Origin: JALOAT01 sp041677345
Lineage (GTDB): Bacteria > Pseudomonadota > Gammaproteobacteria > Thiohalomonadales > Thiohalomonadaceae
Direction: 5' to 3'
Assembly: GCA_041677345.1 (NCBI GenBank)
Contig: JBAYQE010000068.1
Location: forward strand, 1-14,666
DNA length: 14,666 bases
Within the stretch, counting starts at the first letter, position 1. Every line of letters begins with the position of its first letter. Below the pieces are notes generated by a model. It did no database searches and was not told the origin of the DNA. It saw nothing but the letters and a program-made list of their open reading frames with translations. Below, in pieces: positions 1 to 6,609 of this stretch. A program made the position numbers and the translations under genes.

Positions 1-22
1 CCCTCACGCAGTCCTGCTCGAG

Positions 23-48
23 AAAAAGCCCGCTGTTGCGGGCTTTTT
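23..48. terminator. Bidirectional intrinsic terminator
   Basis: A perfect stem GCCCGC (28-33) / GCGGGC (38-43) with a TGTT loop is flanked by five A (23-27) and five T (44-48), so it reads as an intrinsic terminator on both strands. On the plus strand it would end a gene left of the window. On the minus strand it would end the transcript carrying suhB and the small gene at 195-410. Confidence 0.85.
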
Positions 49-79
49 GTTGTAGTGGGGCCATATTGCAGGTCTCCAT

Positions 80-145
80 GGGTCGGCGAATGGTCATAAT
101 TCCGACCCCGACCCAAGCTGCCCGCGACGGTTGTTGGGCTGCGGG
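80..145. other. Two small inverted repeats in a non-coding stretch
   Basis: Between the terminator and the small gene I see no convincing coding sequence. Two modest hairpins are visible: GGGTCGG (80-86) with CCGACCC (102-108), and CCCGC (121-125) with GCGGG (141-145), each with a 15-base loop. They may be 3' untranslated RNA of the minus-strand transcript. No function can be assigned. Confidence 0.3.
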
Positions 146-194
146 TTACTGCCGAATGGAAGCCTCAGCCTTCGTGCATCTCGGCTAAGGAGGA

Positions 195-410
195 TTAGCG
201 CGTCGCGCGGCGCTGGATGACGGGGTGAGGCACGACCTGTGCGGTCTTGCGTGGAACCGGGCACGGCGCCGGTTCAATGGCGAGAATCATGAACGTGTGG
301 CTTGCGCCCGCGTCAAGACCGAAGCCGGCGGCGAAATCGCTCAGGTTCTCGCGTACGTCACGCATGGCGAGTTCCAGGGGCGAAATACGGGTGATGCGGG
401 CGCTCTGCAC
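195..410 (-). CDS. Small hypothetical protein, 71 aa
   Basis: I do not recognise this protein. The support is translational: the GTG start at 410-408 follows a near-perfect AGGAGG Shine-Dalgarno with a 4-base spacer. About 55 of 71 codons end in G or C, as expected for a gene here. The product has no signal peptide or membrane segment. It has an acidic/hydrophobic first half (IRISPLELAMRDVRENLSDF near residues 9-26) and a proline- and arginine-rich basic tail ending RRATR. It lies 135 bp downstream of suhB on the same strand and just upstream of the terminator at 23-48, so it may be co-transcribed with suhB; a TATATT at 442-437 could also serve as its own -10 box. A longer in-frame ATG start at 539 (114 aa) is less likely because the good ribosome binding site belongs to the GTG. 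Confidence 0.6.
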   Translation of the reverse strand: MQSARITRISPLELAMRDVRENLSDFAAGFGLDAGASHTFMILAIEPAPCPVPRKTAQVVPHPVIQRRATR

Positions 411-511
411 GTGGCCTCCTGACAGCGATGGTCCGAAATATACATCGGCGCATCGCGGCCGGACTTGAGCCCGGGAGAGTAAAATCAGGGATGCTACGGG
501 TGAAGGCGTGC

Positions 512-537
512 GGAATCCGCCATGCGCAGCGGATTCC
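512..537. other. Strong 9-bp hairpin just after suhB
   Basis: GGAATCCGC (512-520) pairs perfectly with GCGGATTCC (529-537) around an 8-base loop. It starts 8 bp past the suhB stop codon. There is no T-tract on the minus strand after it, so it is not a standard intrinsic terminator. It may protect the suhB mRNA end or act as a weak terminator ahead of the small gene. Confidence 0.55.
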
Positions 538-545
538 ACCGAGTT

Positions 546-1343
546 TCAGCCCGCCATGTCGGCGGGCAGGTGTGGATGCAGGGCCTGCAACAGTCCCTTG
601 AACACCTTGGGTGAGCCGGCCACCACGTTACCGGTTTCCAGGTACTGATGGTTGCCGCGAGCATCGCCCACCAGGCCACCGGCCTCCTGTACCAGCAGTA
701 CACCGGCCGCCATGTCCCACGCGCTCAAGCCAAATTCCCAGAAGCCGTCCATGCGGCCGGCGGCCACATAGGCCAAATCGAGGGATGCGGAACCGGCCCG
801 CCGTATACCGGCGGTCTGCGGGAAGATCTCGCGGAAGGTATTCAGGTACAGTTCCAGGTTCTGGTGCTGGCGGAATGGAAATCCGGTACCGATGAGCGCA
901 CCTTCGAGACCGGTACGCTTGGTCACACGCATGCGGCGGTCATTCACCATGGCGCCACCGCCGCGCGAGGCAGTGAACAGCTCCTGGCGAATCGGGTCGT
1001 ACACCACGGCATGCTCGATGCGGCCCTTGTGCTGGACCGCGATGGATACCGCGAAATGAGGGAAGCCGTGCAGGAAGTTGGTGGTGCCGTCCAGGGGGTC
1101 GATGATCCAGCGGAAATCACCGCTGCCCTGTTCCCCCGATTCCTCGCCCAGGATGGCGTGATCGGGATAGGCTTGGCGGATCACGTTGATGATCTCGCGC
1201 TCGGAATTGCGGTCGACCTCGCTCACGTAGTCGTTCTTCGACTTGCTGTCGACGGCGATGCGATCCACATGATCCACGGAACGGGCGATAATGTTGCCCG
1301 CCTTGCGCGCGGCGCGCACGGCGATGTTCAGCAGGGGATGCAT
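546..1343 (-). CDS. suhB: Inositol-1-monophosphatase / Nus-complex factor SuhB
   Basis: Member of the Mg-dependent, lithium-sensitive inositol monophosphatase family, which hydrolyses inositol-1-phosphate. In E. coli SuhB also joins the Nus antitermination complex on rRNA operons; that second role is family knowledge, not visible here. The 265-aa length matches. Metal-binding motifs are intact: GEES (66-69), the IDPLDGTTNF signature (D82, D85, G86, T87) and the second motif WDMAAG with D210. The ATG start is preceded by GGAGG (complement of 1352-1356) with an 8-base spacer. It is divergent from trmJ, as in E. coli and Pseudomonas. A TAGAAT -10 candidate sits 40-45 bp upstream. Confidence 0.96.
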   Translation of the reverse strand: MHPLLNIAVRAARKAGNIIARSVDHVDRIAVDSKSKNDYVSEVDRNSEREIINVIRQAYPDHAILGEESGEQGSGDFRWIIDPLDGTTNFLHGFPHFAVSIAVQHKGRIEHAVVYDPIRQELFTASRGGGAMVNDRRMRVTKRTGLEGALIGTGFPFRQHQNLELYLNTFREIFPQTAGIRRAGSASLDLAYVAAGRMDGFWEFGLSAWDMAAGVLLVQEAGGLVGDARGNHQYLETGNVVAGSPKVFKGLLQALHPHLPADMAG

Positions 1344-1382
1344 GGGGACGGCCTCCGGTGGGGGTTCTGCACAAGGCGGCGT

Positions 1383-1388
1383 ATTCTA
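1383..1388 (-). promoter_or_regulatory. Candidate -10 box of suhB
   Basis: On the minus strand TAGAAT lies 40-45 bp upstream of the suhB ATG, inside a short palindrome (GCGTA-TTC-TACGC on the plus strand, 1380-1392 region). I see no good -35 hexamer at the usual spacing, so this is tentative. Confidence 0.3.
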
Positions 1389-1410
1389 CGCGATCTTCCA
1401 CGCGGTGCGG

Positions 1411-1567
1411 GAAAGAAGAATGAACCACGGGGAACACGGGGGATACGGGGAAATCAAGGGGTTTTGAGTTCCTGCGACCCTCCGAGCGACTCACGACGAG
1501 GGACAGAACGCACATCTCTTCCCCCCGTGTTCCCCGTGCCCCCCGTGGTTGATGGCTTTTTTCTTTC
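1411..1567. repeat. CACGGGG inverted-repeat element, copy 1
   Basis: A 157-bp intergenic element between suhB and trmJ. The left arm is GAAAGAA then ACCACGGGGAACACGGGGG (up to about 1450), with a 9-base unit CACGGGGAA/CACGGGGGA. The right arm (about 1520-1567) is its reverse complement, ending CCCCCGTGGTTGATGGCTTTTTTCTTTC in two adjacent blocks. The core also folds back: GTTC (1468-1471) with GAAC (1506-1509), and CCCTC (1478-1482) with GAGGG (1498-1502). Arms match those of the two other copies at 9400 and 10098; the core does not. No transposase is present. It behaves like a non-autonomous intergenic repeat. Confidence 0.8.
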
Positions 1568-1580
1568 ACTCGGTGACTCG

Positions 1581-2303
1581 ATGAGTTTTGAAAATGTGCG
1601 CGTGGTGATGGTAGAGACCACGCATCCTGGGAATATCGGCGCGGCGGCGCGGGCCATGAAGAACATGTTCCTGTCGCGCCTGTATCTGGTGAATCCGAAG
1701 GTTTTTCCCCACGCGGAGGCCACGGCGCGGGCCTCGGGCGCCGATGACGTGCTGGCCAGGGCCAAGGTATGCGGGAGCCTGGAGGAGGCGGTGGCGGGGT
1801 GCGCCCTGGTGTTCGGGGCGAGCGCGCGACTGCGGCGCATCGACTGGCCCACGCTGGATGCGCGCGCGTGCGGCGAGAAGGCCGCGGCGGCGGCCCGCGG
1901 CGGTGAGGAGGTCGCCTTGGTGTTCGGGCGCGAATCCGCCGGACTCACCAACGGGGAGATGGATCGCTGCAACTACCTGGTGCACATCCCCAGCAACCCG
2001 CAATACAGCTCACTCAACATCGCCGCCGCCGTGCAGGTGTTCAGCTATGAGGTCGCCATGGGCCTGGGGGCGACCGTGCCGGCCCAAGCCCAGGATGAGC
2101 GCGCCTCGGCCGAGGAGGTGAATGGCTTCTACCGCCACTTGGAGCAGGCCCTGGTGGACATCCGCTTCCTCGACCCGGACAACCCGCGTCAACTCATGCG
2201 CCGTCTCAAGCGCCTGTTCAACCGTGCCGAATTGGACAAGACCGAGGTTCAGATCCTGCGCGGCATCCTGACAGCCGCCCAGAAACAGGCCGACGCTAAA
2301 TAA
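1581..2303 (+). CDS. trmJ: tRNA (cytidine/uridine-2'-O-)-methyltransferase TrmJ
   Basis: SPOUT-class methyltransferase that 2'-O-methylates position 32 of several tRNAs using S-adenosylmethionine. The 240-aa product matches the E. coli length. Visible family motifs: HPGNIGAAARAMKNM (about 15-29), the FGRE motif (115-118), and the trefoil-knot SAM-binding segment IPSNPQYSSLNIAAAVQ (about 134-150). The start at 1581 is chosen because homology begins there (MSFENVRVVMVETTHPGN) and GGTGA lies 4 bases upstream; the frame stays open to 648, but that part overlaps suhB antisense and repeat copy 1. It is divergent from suhB and followed after 79 bp by cysE. Confidence 0.95.
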   Translation: MSFENVRVVMVETTHPGNIGAAARAMKNMFLSRLYLVNPKVFPHAEATARASGADDVLARAKVCGSLEEAVAGCALVFGASARLRRIDWPTLDARACGEKAAAAARGGEEVALVFGRESAGLTNGEMDRCNYLVHIPSNPQYSSLNIAAAVQVFSYEVAMGLGATVPAQAQDERASAEEVNGFYRHLEQALVDIRFLDPDNPRQLMRRLKRLFNRAELDKTEVQILRGILTAAQKQADAK

Positions 2304-2307
2304 CCCC

Positions 2308-2359
2308 ATTATTTATCGGCTGGGGTCTTGTGTTTCAGCTCATAGCCGATAAGAATAAT
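2308..2359. other. Long stem-loop between trmJ and cysE
   Basis: ATTATTTATCGGCT (2308-2321) pairs with AGCCGATAA-GA-ATAAT (2344-2359), giving 14 base pairs with a 2-base GA bulge and a 22-base loop. There is no T-tract after the stem, so it is not a standard terminator. It fills most of the 79-bp gap and is strikingly AT-rich for this region, so it may include the cysE promoter or form a 5' leader structure. The palindrome AAGAATTCTT follows at 2361-2370. Confidence 0.55.
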
Positions 2360-2382
2360 CAAGAATTCTTCAGGACCCCCTG

Positions 2383-3180
2383 ATGTTCGAACGACTGCGT
2401 GAAGACGTCCGTTGCGTATTCGAGCGGGACCCGGCCGCGCGCAACATGTTCGAGGTGCTCACCACCTATCCCGGTGTGCACGCGGTGCTCATACACCGCG
2501 CGGCACATCGCCTGTGGAACGCTGGCTGGAAGTGGCTGGCGCGGGCACTCTCGACCCTGGGGCGCTGGCTTACCGGCATCGAGATCCATCCGGGTGCAAC
2601 CATTGGGCGTCGTTTTTTCATCGACCACGGCATGGGCGTGGTGATCGGCGAGACGGCGGTGATCGGTGACGATTGCACCCTTTATCACGGCGTTACCCTC
2701 GGCGGCACCAGCTGGGACAAGGGCAAGCGCCACCCGACCCTGGGTAACGACGTGGTGGTGGGGGCAGGGGCCAAGGTGCTCGGTCCCATCACCCTGGGTG
2801 ACGGCACGCGCGTGGGTTCCAACGCAGTGGTGGTCAAGGACGTGCCCATGGGCGCCACGGTGGTGGGCGTGCCCGGGCGCATCGTGAGCCGCCGCGACGA
2901 GGCACAGGAGCAGCGCCGCAACGCCTTTGCACAGAAGATCGGCTTCGATGCCTACGGCGTGACCAACGACATGCCGGACCCGGTGGCGCAAGCCATTAAT
3001 TGCATGCTCGACCACATGCACGCCATGGATGCCAAGGTCGAGCACATGTGCAAAGTGATCAAGGGGCTGGGGGTCGAGGACCTCGGGACGGAACTGCCGG
3101 ATCTGGGTTCGTGCGAAATCCGCACGGGCGAGGAGGGCACGGGCGGCGCCGAGTCCGCCGAAGAGACCAGGCAGGCGTAA
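2383..3180 (+). CDS. cysE: Serine O-acetyltransferase
   Basis: Transfers acetyl from acetyl-CoA to L-serine, making O-acetylserine, the precursor of cysteine. The protein is 265 aa. After an N-terminal helical part (1-60) comes a left-handed beta-helix of hexapeptide repeats (about 66-170) with IHPGATIG, the catalytic DHG motif (D81, H82), GVVIGETAVIG, GVTLGGTS and a GVPGRIV end. It resembles the shorter EpsC/B. subtilis type: the position of E. coli D143 is glutamate here (E67). A C-terminal helical extension follows, and the protein does not end in the isoleucine that E. coli CysE inserts into CysK, so that complex may not form in the same way. AGGA at 2372-2375 serves the ATG. Its place beside iscR links cysteine supply to desulfurase demand. 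Confidence 0.95.
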   Translation: MFERLREDVRCVFERDPAARNMFEVLTTYPGVHAVLIHRAAHRLWNAGWKWLARALSTLGRWLTGIEIHPGATIGRRFFIDHGMGVVIGETAVIGDDCTLYHGVTLGGTSWDKGKRHPTLGNDVVVGAGAKVLGPITLGDGTRVGSNAVVVKDVPMGATVVGVPGRIVSRRDEAQEQRRNAFAQKIGFDAYGVTNDMPDPVAQAINCMLDHMHAMDAKVEHMCKVIKGLGVEDLGTELPDLGSCEIRTGEEGTGGAESAEETRQA

Positions 3181-3185
3181 AAGTA

Positions 3186-3210
3186 ATAGTTGACTGAAAT
3201 GGTCGGCATT
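3186..3210 (+). promoter_or_regulatory. IscR type 1 operator
   Basis: This 25-base stretch agrees at 22 positions with the published E. coli type 1 consensus (ATASYYGACT, five bases, AGTCRRSTAT). The halves read ATAGTTGACT and GGTCGGCATT. It covers the -35 hexamer of the iscR promoter, which fits repression by [2Fe-2S]-IscR. E. coli has more than one site at this promoter; I find only one here. Confidence 0.85.
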
Positions 3211-3218
3211 GCTAACTT
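3190..3218 (+). promoter_or_regulatory. Promoter of the isc operon
   Basis: TTGACT (3190-3195) is a strong -35. With a 17-base spacer the -10 is TAACTT (3213-3218), which is weak. The -35 lies within the IscR operator. No terminator separates cysE from iscR, so read-through from cysE is also possible. Confidence 0.65.
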
Positions 3219-3264
3219 AAACGCCAGCTTGCAACGTTAACCTGTTTTTAGGGGCGATACAAAC

Positions 3265-3735
3265 ATGAGGCTGACGACCAAAGGCCGCTATGCGGTCACC
3301 GCGATGCTCGACCTGGCCCTGCATTACAACCAGGGACCGATCACGCTGGCCGACATTTCCCAGCGCCAGGGCATCTCCCTCTCGTATCTGGAACAGCTGT
3401 TTTCAAAGCTCCGCAAGAACGGTCTGGTTGACAGTGCACGCGGCCCGGGCGGCGGCTATCGGCTCAGCCGCGACGCGGCGGAGATCTGCGTGGCCGACGT
3501 GATCACGGCAGTGGACGAAAAGGTCGACGCCATGCGTTGTGGCGGCAAGGGCAACTGCCAGGATAACGGCAAGTGCCTCACCCACGAACTTTGGTGTGAC
3601 CTCAGCAACCAGATTTACGAATTCCTCAAGGGCATCGACCTGGCCCAACTGGTGGAACGCCAGGGGGTGAGGGAAGTGGCGGCCCGCCAGGACCAGCGTG
3701 TGGTGGGCATGGGCGAGGCCAAGGTCGCACACTGA
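3265..3735 (+). CDS. iscR: Fe-S cluster-sensing transcriptional regulator IscR
   Basis: Rrf2-family regulator that represses the isc operon when it holds a [2Fe-2S] cluster and controls other genes as apo-protein. The 156-aa product begins MRLTTKGRYAVTAMLDLALH with the winged helix-turn-helix in residues 1-66 (recognition helix around S38-K51, wing GPGGGYRL). The cluster ligands C92, C98, C104 and H107 are all present at the same numbers as in E. coli. C75 is an additional cysteine. A TAGGGG ribosome binding site (3249-3254) precedes the ATG. The operator just upstream makes autoregulation likely. It is first gene of the isc operon. Confidence 0.97.
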   Translation: MRLTTKGRYAVTAMLDLALHYNQGPITLADISQRQGISLSYLEQLFSKLRKNGLVDSARGPGGGYRLSRDAAEICVADVITAVDEKVDAMRCGGKGNCQDNGKCLTHELWCDLSNQIYEFLKGIDLAQLVERQGVREVAARQDQRVVGMGEAKVAH

Positions 3736-3753
3736 TTTTTCAGGGCGCCAGCC

Positions 3754-4893
3754 TTGACCATCTATTTCGACCACAACGCCACCACACCCATCGACCCGCG
3801 GGTGCTGATGGCCATGGAGCCCTATCTGCGAGGGGCCTATGGCAACGCCTCCAGCATTCACCGCCTGGGGCGTCTGTCGCGCGCGGCGGTGGAGCGGGCC
3901 CGCGAGCAGGTAGCGGCCTTGCTGGGTGCCCACCCCGAGCAGGTGGTGTTTACCAGTGGTGGTACCGAGGCCAACAATGCCGCGCTCAAGGGCGTGGCGG
4001 CGGCGACTCCTGGCGGGACCGTGCTGGTGAGCGCCATCGAGCATGCCTCCGTGCTGGAGACGGCCGCGGGCCTCGGCCCCTTCGGCTGGCAGCATGAGCT
4101 GCTGCCGGTGAGTGATGACGGCCGTGTGAAGCCAGAGACCCTGGCGGCGGCACTCACGCCCGCGGTGCGCCTGGTGTCCGTCATGTGGGCGAACAACGAG
4201 ACCGGTGTCGTGCACGACCTGCCGCAGCTTGCGCAGTCTGCCAAGGCCGCCGGCGCGCTGTTTCATACCGATGCGGTACAGGCGGCAGGCAAGATCCCGG
4301 TCGATTTCGCCGCCAGCGGTGCCGATCTGCTGTCCATCTCAGGTCATAAACTGTACGGCCCCAAGGGTGTGGGCGCACTGTTGGTAGGACGAAACGTGGT
4401 ACTCACACCGCTGGTGCACGGCAGCACCCAGGAAAAAGGGCGCCGCGGCGGCACCGAGAATGTGGCAGGCATCGTCGGCCTGGGTACAGCAGCGGAGATC
4501 GCGGCGCGCGAAATGGCTGAGCGTGCCGTCCGCCTGAAGGCGCTGCGCGAGCGCCTGGAAGCCCAACTGGCAGAACGCCTGCCCGAGGCCGTGGTGTTTG
4601 CACAGCACACCGAGCGCCTGGCCAACACGGTTTTTCTCGCCATCCCGGGCGTGGACGGGGAAACATTGCTCATGAACATGGACCGTCGTGATATCGCGCT
4701 CTCGGCGGGGGCGGCTTGTGCCGGCGCCCGCGAGCCCAGCCACGTGCTGCGTGCCATGGGCGTGGAACACGAACTGGCCCGGGGCGCCGTGCGCGTGAGC
4801 CTCGGGCACGACAACAACGAGGCGGACGTGGATGCGCTGGTGACGGCCCTGGTGACCGAACGCGACGCGCTGCGTGCAAGCGCCTGGGTGTAA
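3754..4893 (+). CDS. Second NifS/IscS-type cysteine desulfurase, 379 aa
   Basis: PLP-dependent class V aminotransferase-fold enzyme that takes sulfur from cysteine as a persulfide. It starts at TTG (18 bp after iscR), giving MTIYFDHNATTPIDP, the usual N-terminus of the family; no other start is available near this position. Features: TSGGTEANNAA (about 67-77), the PLP lysine K199 in SGHKLYGPKG, RRGGTENVAG, and the persulfide cysteine C322 in SAGAACAGA before REPSHVLRAMG. It is intact, so not a decaying copy. It differs clearly from the adjacent IscS: the active-site loop lacks the SGSACTSA form, and the protein ends at RASAWV without the IscS C-terminal tail that contacts IscU. It may serve other sulfur acceptors or act as a backup for IscS. 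Family certain; role inferred. Confidence 0.9.
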   Translation: MTIYFDHNATTPIDPRVLMAMEPYLRGAYGNASSIHRLGRLSRAAVERAREQVAALLGAHPEQVVFTSGGTEANNAALKGVAAATPGGTVLVSAIEHASVLETAAGLGPFGWQHELLPVSDDGRVKPETLAAALTPAVRLVSVMWANNETGVVHDLPQLAQSAKAAGALFHTDAVQAAGKIPVDFAASGADLLSISGHKLYGPKGVGALLVGRNVVLTPLVHGSTQEKGRRGGTENVAGIVGLGTAAEIAAREMAERAVRLKALRERLEAQLAERLPEAVVFAQHTERLANTVFLAIPGVDGETLLMNMDRRDIALSAGAACAGAREPSHVLRAMGVEHELARGAVRVSLGHDNNEADVDALVTALVTERDALRASAWV

Positions 4894-4899
4894 TTGAAT

Positions 4900-4916
4900 C
4901 GACCGTTCTGCGGTCG
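4900..4916 (+). other. Hairpin between the two desulfurase genes
   Basis: CGACCG (4900-4905) pairs perfectly with CGGTCG (4911-4916) around TTCTG. It lies 7 bases after the upstream stop codon and just before the GGAG ribosome binding site of iscS. No T-tract follows. It could affect mRNA stability or iscS translation. Confidence 0.4.
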
Positions 4917-4931
4917 CGAGTGGAGACCACG

Positions 4932-6149
4932 ATGAGAACACCGATTTACTTGGACTATTCGGCCACCACACCAGTGGACCCACGGGTGGCCGAAAAGATG
5001 TGCCGCTATCTGACCCTGGAAGGCGGCCTGTTCGGCAATCCGGCCTCGCGTTCCCACCCGTTCGGCTGGGATGCGGAGGCCGCCGTGGAGGAGGCGCGTC
5101 GCCACGTCGCGGCGCTGCTGAACGCCGATCCCAAGGAGATCATCTTCACCTCGGGCGCCACCGAGTCCGACAACTTGGCCATCAAGGGCGTGGCCCAGTT
5201 CTATCGCAAGAAGGGCCAGCACATCATCACCTGCAAGACCGAGCACAAGGCCGTGCTGGATACCTGCCGCGCCCTCGAGCGCGACGGCTTCGAAGTCACC
5301 TACCTGGACCCGGAGCCCGACGGCCTGGTGGACCTGAAAAAGCTCGAAGCGGCCTTGCGACCGGACACCATCCTGGTGTCCATCATGCACGTGAACAATG
5401 AAATCGGCGTCGTTCAGGACATCGCCGCCATCGGTGAGCTGACCCGTGCCCGCGGCATCCTGTTTCACGTGGATGCCGCCCAGAGTGCCGGCAAGGTCGA
5501 GATCGACGTGCAGAACATGAAGGTGGACCTCGTCTCCCTGTCTGCCCACAAGATCTACGGCCCCAAGGGCATCGGTGCCTTGTACGTGCGTCGCAAGCCG
5601 CGTGTGCGCCTGGAGGCGCAGATGCATGGTGGCGGCCACGAGCGCGGCATGCGCTCAGGCACCCTGGCTACCCATCAGATCGTGGGTATGGGTGAGGCCT
5701 TCCGTATCGCCCGCGAAGAAATGGCCGAGGAAAATCAACGTATTCGCCGCCTGCACGAGCGCATGATGGCGGGTTTCGGTGACATAGAAGAAGTCTACGT
5801 GAATGGCAGCCTGGAGCACCGGGTGCCACACAATCTGAACGTGAGCTTCGCCTTCGTCGAGGGTGAATCGCTCATGATGGCCCTCAAGGACCTGGCTGTT
5901 TCTTCCGGCTCGGCCTGCACCTCAGCCAGCCTGGAGCCGTCCTATGTGCTGCGTGCCCTGGGCCGCCCCGACGAACTGGCCCACAGCTCCATCCGTTTCA
6001 GCATCGGCCGCTTTACCACCGAAGAGGATGTGGACTACGCCGTGAAGCTCATCCACGAGAAAATCGGCAAGCTGCGCGCCCTGTCCCCGCTGTGGGACAT
6101 GTTCAAGGAGGGTGTGGATCTGTCCAAGGTGCAGTGGGCCGCCCACTGA
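4932..6149 (+). CDS. iscS: Cysteine desulfurase IscS
   Basis: Housekeeping PLP-dependent desulfurase supplying sulfur to IscU and to tRNA thiolation. The 405-aa protein is one residue longer than E. coli IscS. It shows YLDYSATTPVDPRVAEKM at the N-terminus, TSGATESDN, the PLP lysine K207 in SAHKIYGPKG, RSGTLATHQIVGMG, and the persulfide cysteine C329 in SSGSACTSASLEPSYVLRALG. The IscU-contacting tail LWDMFKEGVDLSKVQW is complete. The ATG at 4932 is chosen from homology and GGAG at 4922-4925 with a 6-base spacer; the frame stays open upstream into the preceding gene. It sits 38 bp after the second desulfurase and 51 bp before iscU. Confidence 0.97.
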   Translation: MRTPIYLDYSATTPVDPRVAEKMCRYLTLEGGLFGNPASRSHPFGWDAEAAVEEARRHVAALLNADPKEIIFTSGATESDNLAIKGVAQFYRKKGQHIITCKTEHKAVLDTCRALERDGFEVTYLDPEPDGLVDLKKLEAALRPDTILVSIMHVNNEIGVVQDIAAIGELTRARGILFHVDAAQSAGKVEIDVQNMKVDLVSLSAHKIYGPKGIGALYVRRKPRVRLEAQMHGGGHERGMRSGTLATHQIVGMGEAFRIAREEMAEENQRIRRLHERMMAGFGDIEEVYVNGSLEHRVPHNLNVSFAFVEGESLMMALKDLAVSSGSACTSASLEPSYVLRALGRPDELAHSSIRFSIGRFTTEEDVDYAVKLIHEKIGKLRALSPLWDMFKEGVDLSKVQWAAH

Positions 6150-6164
6150 TCTGGTACCATTTGC

Positions 6165-6178
6165 GCCCCTTCTGGGGC
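6165..6178 (+). other. Hairpin in the iscS-iscU gap
   Basis: GCCCC (6165-6169), loop TTCT, GGGGC (6174-6178). No T-tract follows. It stands just upstream of the iscU ribosome binding site (GGAG, 6190-6193). In E. coli this gap is structured and is where RyhB-linked processing separates iscR from the rest; whether that happens here is unknown. Confidence 0.4.
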
Positions 6179-6200
6179 AGCTAGCGAGCGGAGAAACGCC

Positions 6201-6599
6201 ATGGCATACAGCGACAAGGTCCTCGACCACTACGAAAACCCGCGCAACGTGGGCGCATTCGACAAGGACGACACCACAGTAGGCACCGGCATGGTAGGCG
6301 CGCCGGCCTGCGGCGACGTCATGCGCCTGCAGATCAAGGTCAACGAGCAGGGCGTGATCGAGGACGCCTGTTTCAAGACCTACGGCTGCGGTTCCGCCAT
6401 TGCCTCCAGCTCCCTCGTGACCGAGTGGGTCAAGGGCAAGAGCCTGGATGAGGCCGCCCAGATCAAGAACACCCAGATCGCCGAAGAACTGGCGCTGCCG
6501 CCGGTGAAGATCCACTGCTCGGTGCTCGCCGAGGACGCCATCAAGGCGGCCATCGCCGATTTCAAGGCGAAGCGTGGCGACAAGAGCAACGTGGCGTAG
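6201..6599 (+). CDS. iscU: Fe-S cluster scaffold protein IscU
   Basis: Scaffold on which [2Fe-2S] and [4Fe-4S] clusters are assembled from IscS-derived sulfur and iron. The product has 132 aa. Cluster ligands C37, D39, C63, H105 and C106 are present at the E. coli numbers, and the HscA recognition motif LPPVK occupies 99-103. C57 is additional. The C-terminus is a few residues longer than in E. coli (GDKSNVA). A GGAG ribosome binding site with 7-base spacing precedes the ATG. Ten bases separate it from iscA. Confidence 0.98.
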   Translation: MAYSDKVLDHYENPRNVGAFDKDDTTVGTGMVGAPACGDVMRLQIKVNEQGVIEDACFKTYGCGSAIASSSLVTEWVKGKSLDEAAQIKNTQIAEELALPPVKIHCSVLAEDAIKAAIADFKAKRGDKSNVA

Positions 6600-6609
6600 G
6601 AGAGCATTC

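Noticed and set aside
186..194. TAAGGAGGA on the plus strand as a ribosome binding site
   Set aside because: No start codon at a suitable distance opens a credible frame.
1521..1567. Right arms ending in CTTTTT as intrinsic terminators
   Set aside because: The pairing arm is some 70-100 bases away and copy 3 has a poor T-tract, so they do not fit a standard terminator; a weak effect cannot be excluded.
648..1580. In-frame extension of trmJ upstream to 648
   Set aside because: It runs antisense through suhB and across repeat copy 1, and TrmJ homology and a Shine-Dalgarno-like GGTGA both point to ATG 1581.
3217..3242. IscR type 2 site between the promoter and iscR
   Set aside because: I aligned this AT-rich stretch to the type 2 consensus and found too many mismatches in the left half.
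3754..4893. The extra desulfurase as a decayed duplicate of iscS
   Set aside because: The frame is intact, the PLP lysine and persulfide cysteine are present, and it differs from IscS throughout, so it is a distinct paralogue.
4344..5639. 431-codon minus-strand frame opposite the two desulfurase genes
   Set aside because: It spans two conserved genes and their gap, has no ribosome binding site that I see, and its composition (H/R/Q-rich) is that of a GC-rich shadow frame.
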